Source: Rhodococcus sp. P1Y (GTDB taxonomy: Bacteria > Actinomycetota > Actinomycetes > Mycobacteriales > Mycobacteriaceae). From it: a stretch of 64,000 nt of DNA. The stretch's first letter is position 1, and the number at the start of each line of letters is the position of its first letter. A program made the translations under genes and the position numbers. The notes under the pieces are model-generated. The model saw only the letters and a program-made list of their open reading frames with translations. It searched no databases and was not told where the DNA came from. The stretch spans positions 2,232,001 to 2,296,000 of the forward strand of contig NZ_CP032762.1 in NCBI RefSeq assembly GCF_003641205.1, written 5' to 3'. Positions 1 through 8,080 of this stretch are shown piece by piece.

Positions 1-1
1 C

Positions 2-376
2 GATGCCGTCGCAGCCGCGTCGTCCTCGGGTGATGTCGTCGAGCGCGTCACGGCGATAGTCGAGACCTTCGCCGGGCGCGCGATGAAGAACCGGACCATG
101 GCGTATGCCCTGTTGGCCGAACCGGTCGATCCTGCGGTGGACGCTGAGCGGCTGGTGTTTCGGCGCAGCTTCACCGCGGCCATCTCCCAGGCGATCGTGG
201 CAGGCGTGGCAGCGGGCGAAATTCCCGAGCAGAACGTCGAGCTGGCGGCTGCCGGGTTGGTTGGAGCCGTCGGAGAAATTCTTGTCGGGCCGCTCGGTCC
301 GGATCGCGCATCGGGCCCCGAAGTCATCCCAGATCTCGTTGCTTTCGCCCTCCGATCGTTAGGAGTCACGCCATGA
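2..376 (+). CDS. TetR-family regulator, C-terminal part (cut by window start)
   Basis: Only the C-terminal ligand-binding half is in the window; the reading frame is open to the left edge and the DNA-binding helix-turn-helix is missing. The visible part is an all-helical segment with a glycine/alanine-rich helix (about 40 residues before the end) and a PDLVAFALRSLG ending, as in TetR regulators. Its stop overlaps the ATG of the acyl-CoA dehydrogenase gene by 4 bases, so the two are probably co-transcribed and the regulator may control that gene. The family call rests on the C-terminal half alone. Confidence 0.6.
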   Translation, partial: DAVAAASSSGDVVERVTAIVETFAGRAMKNRTMAYALLAEPVDPAVDAERLVFRRSFTAAISQAIVAGVAAGEIPEQNVELAAAGLVGAVGEILVGPLGPDRASGPEVIPDLVAFALRSLGVTP

Positions 377-1998
377 CCTTTCCAGTCACCCACGAGGTGT
401 TCAACCAGGTTCCGGACCTGCTGCCGTACAATACATCCCAGGATCGGTCATTGCGCGAGGGCCTCGATCGTGAGGGTGCGGGATGGTCTCTCGGTGAACT
501 GAACGAACTCGGAGATCTCGCCGGAAGCGTCGAAGTGCAGGAGTGGGGCAGGCTCGCCAACGAGAATCCTCCGGTTCTGCGAACGCACGACCGGTACGGA
601 AATCGCATCGACGAGGTCGAGTTCCACCCACACTGGCATGATTTGATGTCGGTCGCTGTTGCCAACGGACTGCACGCGACGCCGTGGCAGTGCGACCGTC
701 CCGGTGCGCATGTCGCCAGGGCCGCGAAGTTCTACGCGTGGGGTCAAGCCGATGCAGGCCACATGTGTCCGATCTCGATGACGTACGCAGCAGTGCCTGC
801 GCTACGGCACAATTCGGAATTGACGTCGATGTACGAATCGTTGCTCGCCTCGACGCATTACGACTTCGGTCTTCGGACTCCGACGGAGAAACGTGGACTC
901 ATCGCGGGTATGTCGATGACCGAGAAGCAGGGTGGGTCGGACGTTCGGGCGAACACGACCACCGCTGTGCCGTCCTCGGACGGTTCGTTCACGATCGTCG
1001 GACACAAGTGGTTCACCTCCGCGCCGATGTCCGACATGTTCCTCACCCTGGCCCAGGCGCCGGGCGGGCTCTCGTGCTTCCTGCTACCACGAGTGCTCCC
1101 GGACGGAACTCGCAATCGTATTGCACTGCAACGACTCAAGGACAAGCTCGGCAACAAGTCCAATGCGTCCGGTGAGCTCGAGTACCAGGGAGCCACGGGC
1201 TGGCTCGTCGGCGAAGAAGGACGTGGGGTGCCGACCATCATCGAGATGGTCAACATGACCCGACTCGACTGTGTCATCGGATCGGCGGCCGGAATTCGCA
1301 ACGCGACGGTCCGTGCCGTCCATCATGCGCGCCATCGGTCGGCGTTCGGGGCATCCCTGGCGGATCAGCCTCTGATGCGAAATGTGCTGTCGGATCTGAT
1401 CGTCGAATCCGAGGCCGCAACGGCTGTCATGATGCGCCTGGCGGGTGCGACCGATCGTGCTGTGCGTGGGGACGCCGAGGAAAGCGCACTGCGACGCATT
1501 GCGCTGGCGGTCACCAAGTACTGGGTGTGCAAACGCGCACCGTCGCATGTGGCCGAGGCGCTCGAATGCCTCGGCGGTAACGGCTACGTCGAAGAATCGG
1601 GCATGCCCCGTCTGTACCGCGAGTCGCCGTTGATGTCGATCTGGGAGGGTTCGGGCAACGTGGCCGCGCTCGACTCATTGCGGGCGCTCGCGAAGCAACC
1701 CGAGGCCGTAGAGGCGTACTTCACCGAGGTCGGACGCGCTGCGGGGGCGGATTCACGCCTGGACGACGCCGTGTCGCGCCTCGGCAAGGAGCTCGCCGAC
1801 CGGTCCGACATCGAATATCGCGCCCGACGCGTCGTCGAGCTGATGGCATTGGTGTTCCAAGGAGCGTCGCTCGTACGTCATGGTGACCCGTCCGTGGCAG
1901 ATGCGTTCTGCGCCAGCAGATTGGGTGAGGACTGGGGTGGTGCCTTCGGGACCCTGCCGACGGGGGTGGACACCGCGGCGGTTCTGTCCCGAATCTGA
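373..1998 (+). CDS. AidB-like acyl-CoA dehydrogenase
   Basis: A 541-residue FAD-dependent acyl-CoA dehydrogenase of the AidB type, which is longer than ordinary family members (about 380-400). Visible are the flavin-binding MSMTEKQGGSDVR region, the HKWFTSAP segment, KDKLGNKSNASGELEY, and the C-terminal ECLGGNGYVEE followed by SIWEGSGN, typical of AidB. In E. coli AidB is induced by alkylation damage and binds DNA; whether this homolog does so, or acts on a branched acyl-CoA, cannot be told from sequence. It is translationally coupled to the TetR gene upstream and ends 7 bases from the convergent DUF559-type gene. Confidence 0.85.
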   Translation: MTFPVTHEVFNQVPDLLPYNTSQDRSLREGLDREGAGWSLGELNELGDLAGSVEVQEWGRLANENPPVLRTHDRYGNRIDEVEFHPHWHDLMSVAVANGLHATPWQCDRPGAHVARAAKFYAWGQADAGHMCPISMTYAAVPALRHNSELTSMYESLLASTHYDFGLRTPTEKRGLIAGMSMTEKQGGSDVRANTTTAVPSSDGSFTIVGHKWFTSAPMSDMFLTLAQAPGGLSCFLLPRVLPDGTRNRIALQRLKDKLGNKSNASGELEYQGATGWLVGEEGRGVPTIIEMVNMTRLDCVIGSAAGIRNATVRAVHHARHRSAFGASLADQPLMRNVLSDLIVESEAATAVMMRLAGATDRAVRGDAEESALRRIALAVTKYWVCKRAPSHVAEALECLGGNGYVEESGMPRLYRESPLMSIWEGSGNVAALDSLRALAKQPEAVEAYFTEVGRAAGADSRLDDAVSRLGKELADRSDIEYRARRVVELMALVFQGASLVRHGDPSVADAFCASRLGEDWGGAFGTLPTGVDTAAVLSRI

Positions 1999-2005
1999 GC
2001 TGGAT

Positions 2006-2953
2006 CTAGCTCGGATGTGCGGCGAAGGACCCACGCGGCTTGTGCTGGTTTGCAGCCAGTAGAAACGCGCGCGCAATGCGATCGGTGAGCTCTCGGGGTG
2101 AGGACAGGTCCTCCCAATTCCAATGGACTACAACCCATCCGAGGTCCTGCATGTGATTTCTGATCCGTTTGTCCTGTAGATCCGTCACGACTGCTTCGCT
2201 GCCGTACAACCCCTGCCCCTCGTATATTCCGACGACCCCGTGATCCGGATAGAGGAAGGGTACCGATGCAAGTGCGACACCGAACTCGTCGTACAGCGTG
2301 CGGCCGAGAAGTGGGGGTGGAAGCGGCAGCGTGTCGAGCTGCATTCGACTGCGCGATTCACCCGCGCTAGCGCTGCTCGCAGTCATGAACGACACAGCCT
2401 GCCTGGCTTTCGCGACACCCGTTCTCGTTCGCGCGTCACCCAGCGCATGCGACAGCTCGTCCTGTGTGGTCAGGCCGGTGCGTAGGGCATAGTCGCCGAT
2501 ACACACAGCGGGCTCCAGCGGCAGCGACCTCGCCAGGTCGACGATAGTCCGGGCAGGGGTGGTGACCGGAAAACCGTCTTTCACCGTCAGATCGCCCTCC
2601 GGTACGGGAGTACCGTGCAATATCCGCTGTCGACCGCGTTTGCCCGCGTACGAACGTCCGATCGTGAAAGTGACCTTGTCCAGCGGAATGTCCCAAGTTT
2701 CCATCCCGTGCAACACTGCTGCGGACACATGGCTGAAGACAGTGTCGGCGCTCGACTCCGCGTAGATTGCTTCGGCGAGCATCGAATGCCTGCGATGGGG
2801 ATCGAGCGTTCGATACACGTCCGCGCGGATGAAGTACCCACGCCTCACGGTGACGAGCAAGCCGCTTGCACGTCCACGCCTCAAATCGTCGTCGGTGTGA
2901 CCTCGTGCTAGCGCCTCGACCCGGGAAAACATTTCAGTCTGTTCGAAGTCCAT
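2006..2953 (-). CDS. AbiEi/DUF559-type protein with degenerate nuclease motif (copy 1)
   Basis: 315 residues. The N-terminal part (about 1-90) resembles the AbiEi antitoxin winged-helix domain (RRGYFIRADVY, then FSHVSAAVLHGM). The middle has the usual TTPARTIVDLAR motif, and the C-terminal part has a Vsr/DUF559-like fold. In the C-terminal core the expected E-x-D-G is replaced by IYEGQG, so nuclease activity may be lost. I chose the ATG of MDFEQ at 2953 because the sister gene begins MDFDG; an in-frame start 27 bases upstream exists. No toxin partner is adjacent. It shares its family with the genes at 3142-4098 and 28828-29694. Confidence 0.7.
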   Translation of the reverse strand: MDFEQTEMFSRVEALARGHTDDDLRRGRASGLLVTVRRGYFIRADVYRTLDPHRRHSMLAEAIYAESSADTVFSHVSAAVLHGMETWDIPLDKVTFTIGRSYAGKRGRQRILHGTPVPEGDLTVKDGFPVTTPARTIVDLARSLPLEPAVCIGDYALRTGLTTQDELSHALGDARTRTGVAKARQAVSFMTASSASAGESRSRMQLDTLPLPPPLLGRTLYDEFGVALASVPFLYPDHGVVGIYEGQGLYGSEAVVTDLQDKRIRNHMQDLGWVVVHWNWEDLSSPRELTDRIARAFLLAANQHKPRGSFAAHPS

Positions 2954-3012
2954 ACTGAGTTGGACGCGCGGGCCGACCATTTGGCTCCCGTCGGCTCGAT
3001 TTTGGTTGCGCC

Positions 3013-3168
3013 GGGTTCGGGCGTGGGGTCGGATTTACCCCCGTGTTGTGCGCATTCACGCCGTCAGAACGCATAACGGGGGAGTGGATCGGGTTCGGAT
3101 GTGGGTTCGGATTTACCCCCGTGTTGTGCGCATTCATACCGTCAGAACGCATAACGGGGGAGTACATC
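3013..3168. repeat. 78-bp tandem duplication, each copy holding a palindrome
   Basis: Two copies of a 78-bp unit (3013-3090 and 3091-3168) differ at a few positions. Each holds an imperfect hairpin whose left arm begins TACCCCCGTGTTGTGCG and whose right arm is CGCATAACGGGGG. The repeats separate the two DUF559-type genes, and the right copy contains the stop codon and last codons of the second one. Confidence 0.85.
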
Positions 3169-4098
3169 GGCCCGAAATGTGCCCTCCGGCCTGGGATATC
3201 GAGCCACCCGATCCAGCGCACGCTGTACTTGGTGCACAAGAGCAGCCGGGTCGGCCAGATTGCTCCACCCGAATCGCGTGAAGGCCCAGCCGATGTCGCG
3301 TGTCCGATCCTCTCGGCGCTTCTCCTCCATCAGATTATTCCGAACATCGAGGGGCCGTTCGCCGTATTTACCCTCGCCGTCGAACTCACAGCACAGCCAC
3401 GGACCGCTGAACAAGAAGTCGGGGCGAGCGACAAATCGATTCATGGCATCGAACACGGACTGGTTGAGGTGTGGGGTCAGGCCGGCGGCGACCAGTATCA
3501 GCCGACTGCGGGTTTCGCCGACGCTGTCGCTGCGGTCCGACATGGCTGCAACCGCATCGGCTGCGCGCTGGACGCCGGTGCGGTGCCGGGCACGAGTGAC
3601 GGCGTCGTTCAACTCCCGGGTGGTGACGAGGCCGCGGCGAAGAGCCGAATCGCCAACGCACACCGCGCGTTCGAAGTCGGTCGTGCGGGCGATATCGACG
3701 ACGGTTCGCGCGGGTGTAGTCAACGAAAGGTTCTGATGCACGGTGGATTCGGAATCATCGAGGGCGGTGCCGTGGATAATCCGTCGCCGACTGGTTTTGG
3801 CTGTGATGCTCCGGCCACTGGTCGAGTGCACGCGCGCCAGTGGTAGACCCCACACGTCCATGCCCCATGCGATCGCTGCCGACTGATGGCTGAGCACCAG
3901 GGAACGCTCTTCCGACATCGCCCGCGCGAGCAACAGATGCTGTTCTTCGGAGTCGAGCGTGCAGAAATGCTCGGCGGTGACGTATGCCCCGGGACGCACC
4001 GCGAGCAGTTCCCCTCGCAACCGTGCGCGGCGTAGTTGCCCGTCGGTTACGCCGGACGCCAATGCTTGGTGGCGGAAGAACAATCCGTCGAAATCCAT
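3142..4098 (-). CDS. AbiEi/DUF559-type protein (copy 2)
   Basis: 318 residues with the same architecture as copy 1: an N-terminal AbiEi-like winged helix (GQLRRARLRGELLAVRPGAYVT), LSHQSAAIAWGMDVWGLP, TTPARTVVDIARTT, and a C-terminal DUF559/Vsr-like core. Here the acidic nuclease-type motif is preserved (CEFDGEGKYG, then EEKRRED and GWAFTRFGW). The last codons (PRYAF) are encoded by the right arm of the palindrome in the 78-bp repeat, so the C-terminus seems to have been rewritten by the repeat. No toxin partner lies next to it. Role unknown; phage defence is a guess from the domain names only. Confidence 0.7.
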   Translation of the reverse strand: MDFDGLFFRHQALASGVTDGQLRRARLRGELLAVRPGAYVTAEHFCTLDSEEQHLLLARAMSEERSLVLSHQSAAIAWGMDVWGLPLARVHSTSGRSITAKTSRRRIIHGTALDDSESTVHQNLSLTTPARTVVDIARTTDFERAVCVGDSALRRGLVTTRELNDAVTRARHRTGVQRAADAVAAMSDRSDSVGETRSRLILVAAGLTPHLNQSVFDAMNRFVARPDFLFSGPWLCCEFDGEGKYGERPLDVRNNLMEEKRREDRTRDIGWAFTRFGWSNLADPAALVHQVQRALDRVARYPRPEGTFRADVLPRYAF

Positions 4099-4147
4099 AC
4101 CCTCTTGGACGCGTCGGACCTGTCGACGGATCCCTCGGTGCCGGATT

Positions 4148-4198
4148 TACCCCCGCAATGTGCGGTTCCGGGCCTCGACGACGCACATTAGCGGGGTA
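4148..4198. repeat. Intergenic palindrome (arms 17 bp)
   Basis: Left arm TACCCCCGCAATGTGCG (4148-4164) pairs with 4182-4198 with a few mismatches. It lies downstream of pgi and upstream of DUF559-type copy 2, both on the minus strand. It resembles the palindromes at 3031-3163 in sequence, starting with the same TACCCCC. Confidence 0.75.
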
Positions 4199-4200
4199 GA

Positions 4201-4278
4201 TCGCGCTGCCGACTCGCGCTGCCGACTCGCGCTGCCGACTAGCGCAGCCGGCTCGCGCTGCCGACTCGCGCTGCCGAC
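4201..4278. repeat. 13-bp tandem repeat, six copies
   Basis: Six head-to-tail copies of TCGCGCTGCCGAC; the fourth copy is diverged. The array lies between the palindrome at 4148-4198 and the end of pgi. It is too short and has no spacers, so it is not a CRISPR array. Copy number probably varies between strains. Confidence 0.9.
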
Positions 4279-4305
4279 TCAGCAACAGCCGGCGCGGCGA
4301 CGAGA

Positions 4306-5955
4306 CTACTTCGCGCGGCCCCGCTGGTCGCGGTACCACCGAACGAGCGCGTCGGTGGACGAATCCCCCTGTTGCGCAGGCGCTTCGGAATCGGTGAGTA
4401 CCGGCGTCAGTTCGAGTGCCTGGGTCTTGCCGAGCTCGACCCCCCACTGGTCGAACGAGTCGACACCCCACACGACGCCCTCGACGAATACCTGATGCTC
4501 GTAGAGGGCGATGAGTTGACCCACAACGGACGGTGTCAGTTTGGGTGCGAGGATGGATGTCGACGGCCTGTTGCCGGGCATCACCTTGTGCGGTACGACG
4601 TCGGCGGCGGTGCCCTCGGCGGCGATCTCGTCCGCGGTCTTGCCGAAGGCCAGTACTTTGGTTTGCGCGAAGTAGTTGCTCATCAACAGGTCGTGCATGC
4701 TGCCGGTGCCGTCGCGCGTCGGCAGGTCGTCGGTGGGCTCGGCGAATCCGATGAAGTCGGCGGGGATCAGCCTCGTTCCTTGGTGCAGCAGCTGGTAGAA
4801 CGCATGCTGACCGTTGGTGCCGGGCTCGCCCCAGAAGATCTCACCGGTGGAGGTCGTCACCGGGCTGCCGTCAGCCTTGACGGATTTGCCGTTGGACTCC
4901 ATCGTCAGCTGCTGCAAGTACGCAGGGAATCGCGACAGATCGTTCGAATACGGAAGTACCGCACGAGTTTCCGAGCCGAAGAAGCTGCTGTACCAAAGCC
5001 CCAGGAGTCCGAGCAGTGCAGGGGCGTTCTGCTCGAAAGGAGTCGTCCTGAAGTGCTCGTCGACACGGTGAAAACCGTCGAGAAATTCCCCGAAGGCGTC
5101 CCGGCCGATCACGGCCATGACCGACAGCCCGATCGCGGAATCGACTGAGTAGCGTCCACCGACCCAGTCCCAGAATCCGAACATGTTGGCGGTGTCGATG
5201 CCGAACTCCGAGACTCGCTCGGCGTTGGTGGATACCGCGACGAAATGCTTCGCGACGGCATCCTCGCCCAAGGCGTCGACGAGCCAGCGCCTGGCCGCGG
5301 TGGCGTTGGTCAGAGTCTCGAGAGTGGAGAACGTCTTCGACGCGATGATGAACAGCGTCGACGCCGGAGTCAGGCCGTCGAGGGCGGCGACCAGGTCGGC
5401 AGGGTCCACGTTGGAGACGAACTTCGCAGAGATTCCCGCGTCTGCGTAGTGACGAAGAGCGTTGTAGACCATGACGGGGCCGAGGTCGGATCCGCCGATG
5501 CCGATGTTGACGACGGTGGTGATCTTCTCGCCGGTCGCGCCGAGCCATTCGCCCGAACGCACCCGATCGGTGAAATTGCCCATCCGAGTGAGAACTTCGT
5601 GAACATCTGCGACGACGTTCTGGCCGTCGACCTCCAGGGTGGCGTCGGCGGGCAACCGCAGAGCAGTGTGGAGGACCGCACGGTCCTCGGAGGTGTTGAT
5701 GTGTTCGCCTGCGAACATCGCGTCGCGTCGACCTTCGACATCCGCAGCGCGGGCCAGGTCCACGAGGAGTGAGACCGTCTCGGAGTCGATGATGTGCTTG
5801 CTGTAGTCGATGTGCAGATCGCCGACCGACAGCGTGAACGTGCGTCCGCGGTTCGGGTCGTCGGCGAACAGGTCTCGAAGCTTCTTTTCGCTGATCGCGC
5901 TGTGATGTGCCGTCAGATTCTTCCAGGCCTCGGTGCCCGTGATGTCGCCGCTCAT
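4306..5955 (-). CDS. pgi: Glucose-6-phosphate isomerase
   Basis: 549 residues, the normal length for this enzyme, which interconverts glucose 6-phosphate and fructose 6-phosphate in the cytoplasm. Recognisable motifs are [16 protein letters not shown], the [16 protein letters not shown] sugar-phosphate-binding loop, [13 protein letters not shown], and the [18 protein letters not shown] region holding catalytic residues. I took the start as [11 protein letters not shown] at 5955; the frame stays open far upstream, but that part is unlike the family. It is divergent from the aldehyde dehydrogenase gene with 81 bases between them. It sits at the same place as M. tuberculosis Rv0946c in the conserved block. 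Confidence 0.97.
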   Translation of the reverse strand: MSGDITGTEAWKNLTAHHSAISEKKLRDLFADDPNRGRTFTLSVGDLHIDYSKHIIDSETVSLLVDLARAADVEGRRDAMFAGEHINTSEDRAVLHTALRLPADATLEVDGQNVVADVHEVLTRMGNFTDRVRSGEWLGATGEKITTVVNIGIGGSDLGPVMVYNALRHYADAGISAKFVSNVDPADLVAALDGLTPASTLFIIASKTFSTLETLTNATAARRWLVDALGEDAVAKHFVAVSTNAERVSEFGIDTANMFGFWDWVGGRYSVDSAIGLSVMAVIGRDAFGEFLDGFHRVDEHFRTTPFEQNAPALLGLLGLWYSSFFGSETRAVLPYSNDLSRFPAYLQQLTMESNGKSVKADGSPVTTSTGEIFWGEPGTNGQHAFYQLLHQGTRLIPADFIGFAEPTDDLPTRDGTGSMHDLLMSNYFAQTKVLAFGKTADEIAAEGTAADVVPHKVMPGNRPSTSILAPKLTPSVVGQLIALYEHQVFVEGVVWGVDSFDQWGVELGKTQALELTPVLTDSEAPAQQGDSSTDALVRWYRDQRGRAK

Positions 5956-6036
5956 ATCTGCCAACACTAATGCTCGACGCCTGGTTGCGCGCACCTTCTC
6001 GTTTGTCGGGTAGCGGACAAGGGCACACTCGGTGGC

Positions 6037-7488
6037 ATGGAGATCACGCAACTCATCGAATCCATTCAACCCAAGCTGTGGATCGGCGGCCGCGCTGTCG
6101 ATGCCGAGAACGGCGCAACTTTCGAGGTCAACGATCCGGCCACCGGTAAAGCGATCGCGGTTGTCGCCGACGCCAGTCCGGCGGACGCGAAGAAGGCAAT
6201 CGATGCCGCGTCGGCGGCGCAGAAGTCTTGGGGCAAGACTCCCGCTCGTGAGCGTGGCGAAATTCTGCGGGCGGCGTTCGAGAAGATCACCGAGCGTTCC
6301 GACGACATCGCCGCGATCATGACTGCCGAGATGGGCAAGGCTCTCGCCGAGTCCAAGGCGGAGGTCAAGTACGGGGCGGAATTCTTCCGATGGTTCGCGG
6401 AGGAAGCTGTACGTATCGGCGGTCGATATGCGCCGGCCCCTGCAGGCAACGGGAGAATCCTGGTGTCCAAGGTTCCCGTCGGACCGGTCCTGGCGATCAC
6501 CCCGTGGAATTTTCCGCTGGCGATGGGAACTCGGAAGATCGGCCCGGCACTGGCAGCCGGATGCACCATCATCGTCAAGCCTGCGAGTGAGACCCCGTTG
6601 ACGATGCTCTTTCTCGCGCAACTGCTGTCCGAGGTCGGGCTGCCCGAGGGCGTGCTGTCCGTGCTCACCACGTCGAAATCGAGCGCGGTATCCACGCCGA
6701 TCCTCGAGGATCCGCGTCTTCGGAAACTGACCTTCACCGGGTCGACGGGCGTGGGCAAGAAGCTCGTCGAGCAGTCCGCGGGTGGTCTGCTTCGTACGTC
6801 GATGGAGTTGGGTGGAAACGCACCGTTCGTCGTGTTCGACGACGCCGATGTCGATGCTGCGGTCGAGGGCGCAATTCTCGCGAAACTACGCAACGGTGGC
6901 GAGGCGTGCACCGCGGCCAACCGGTTCTACGTCGCCAACGCTGTACGCGAGGAATTCACGACCAAGCTCGTCGAGAAGATGAAAGCGTTCACCCTGGGGC
7001 CGGGCTCCAACCCCGACACCAAGCTCGGTCCGCTGATCAATGCGGACCAGCTCGAAACGGTGCAGGCGCTCGTCGACGACGCTGTGAACGCGGGAGCAAC
7101 CGTCGCACTCGGTGGCACGGCGCCCGGAGGCGACGGCTACTTCTACCCGGCAACAGTGCTTACCGATGTGCCACCGAATGCGCGAATCCTGAAGGAGGAA
7201 GTGTTCGGGCCGGTTGCGCCGATCGTCGGCTTCGACACCGAAGAACAGGGCATCGACGCGGCCAACGACACCGAGTACGGATTGGCGTCGTACATCTATA
7301 CCCGTGGCCTCGACCGTGCACTGCGTGTCGCCGACGCCATCGACAGTGGAATGGTGGGCGTCAACCGCGGAGTGATCTCGGACGCGGCAGCGCCTTTCGG
7401 CGGAGTCAAAGCCTCAGGATTCGGCCGCGAAGGCGGTAGCGAGGGCATCGAGGAGTACCTGGAGACCAAGTACATCGCCCTGACCTGA
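6037..7488 (+). CDS. gabD: NAD(P)-dependent aldehyde dehydrogenase, succinate-semialdehyde type
   Basis: 483 residues, full length. It shows the cofactor-binding [10 protein letters not shown] and [11 protein letters not shown] motifs, the general-base ELGGN, and the catalytic cysteine in GEACTAANR at about residue 291. Overall it resembles GabD, which oxidises succinate semialdehyde to succinate in GABA breakdown. No GABA transaminase gene is nearby, so the substrate is inferred from similarity only. It stands alone, divergent from pgi, and ends at a palindrome shared with the convergent chorismate mutase gene. Confidence 0.85.
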   Translation: MEITQLIESIQPKLWIGGRAVDAENGATFEVNDPATGKAIAVVADASPADAKKAIDAASAAQKSWGKTPARERGEILRAAFEKITERSDDIAAIMTAEMGKALAESKAEVKYGAEFFRWFAEEAVRIGGRYAPAPAGNGRILVSKVPVGPVLAITPWNFPLAMGTRKIGPALAAGCTIIVKPASETPLTMLFLAQLLSEVGLPEGVLSVLTTSKSSAVSTPILEDPRLRKLTFTGSTGVGKKLVEQSAGGLLRTSMELGGNAPFVVFDDADVDAAVEGAILAKLRNGGEACTAANRFYVANAVREEFTTKLVEKMKAFTLGPGSNPDTKLGPLINADQLETVQALVDDAVNAGATVALGGTAPGGDGYFYPATVLTDVPPNARILKEEVFGPVAPIVGFDTEEQGIDAANDTEYGLASYIYTRGLDRALRVADAIDSGMVGVNRGVISDAAAPFGGVKASGFGREGGSEGIEEYLETKYIALT

Positions 7489-7510
7489 GCGAGGTCCTGC
7501 ACAGACAAGT

Positions 7511-7550
7511 CGGCTCGTTGTGCGTGGGAATTGCCCTGCACAACGAGCCG
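7511..7550. terminator. Bidirectional hairpin between convergent genes
   Basis: A perfect 13-bp stem: CGGCTCGTTGTGC (7511-7523) pairs with 7538-7550 across a 14-base loop. It lies between the aldehyde dehydrogenase gene (+) and the chorismate mutase gene (-). No T run follows, so any termination would be of the U-less kind common in actinobacteria. Confidence 0.7.
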
Positions 7551-7555
7551 GTGAG

Positions 7556-7846
7556 TCAGCGTCCGAGTCGGCCGCGACCCAGACGAAGCAACAGCATGGC
7601 GAGGGTGTGTCCCTCCTGGCCGAGGCTGCTGAAACGGTCGAGTACCTTCATTTCGCGGCTGTGGACCATGCGGGGTCCGCCGGAAGCCATGCGCGTGCGG
7701 CCGATGAGCTGCGAGACCTCGGACCGGCGCTGGATGGCAGCGAGGATCTCGGAGTCGAGGCGATCGATCTCCTGACGGAGTGAGTCGATCTCTGCCTCGG
7801 ACGTCGGCAACGCGGTATCGGAATCGATCTTGGTCGTGGATGCCAT
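7556..7846 (-). CDS. Chorismate mutase, AroQ type, intracellular
   Basis: 96 residues of all-helical AroQ fold, converting chorismate to prephenate for phenylalanine and tyrosine synthesis. The sequence (EIDSLRQEIDRLDSEIL, then RMASGGPRMVHSREMKVL, ending LLLRLGRGRLG) closely matches what I recall of M. tuberculosis Rv0948c, whose activity depends on complex formation with DAHP synthase. The ATG at 7846 has an AGGAG just upstream; a GTG 18 bases earlier would place that AGGAG inside the gene, so I rejected it. No signal peptide, unlike the secreted family members. Confidence 0.92.
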   Translation of the reverse strand: MASTTKIDSDTALPTSEAEIDSLRQEIDRLDSEILAAIQRRSEVSQLIGRTRMASGGPRMVHSREMKVLDRFSSLGQEGHTLAMLLLRLGRGRLGR

Positions 7847-8080
7847 TTCTTCTCCTCGTGTCACAAAGTTGGATCGCTGCCCGGCTCGACACCGTTACTA
7901 CCCGGTAATGGTTCGGACGGGTGCACGCACACGATGAGTCAGTGTGCGGCGAGTCACAGCGAACAACCCCTCACCTCTGCGTGCAGAAGCCTGGGGCGTC
8001 GACTGGCTATCGACAGTCCGCGCCTCCGGGGTACGGAGAACCGACTGTGTGAGGCGGATGTCGATGAACGCTTTTTACGA

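Noticed and set aside
3043..3846. Long plus-strand frame through the 78-bp repeats
   Set aside because: It runs antisense to DUF559-type copy 2 and begins inside the repeat; no protein-like motifs.
4201..4278. CRISPR-like repeats
   Set aside because: Units are 13 bp with no spacers; it is a simple tandem repeat.
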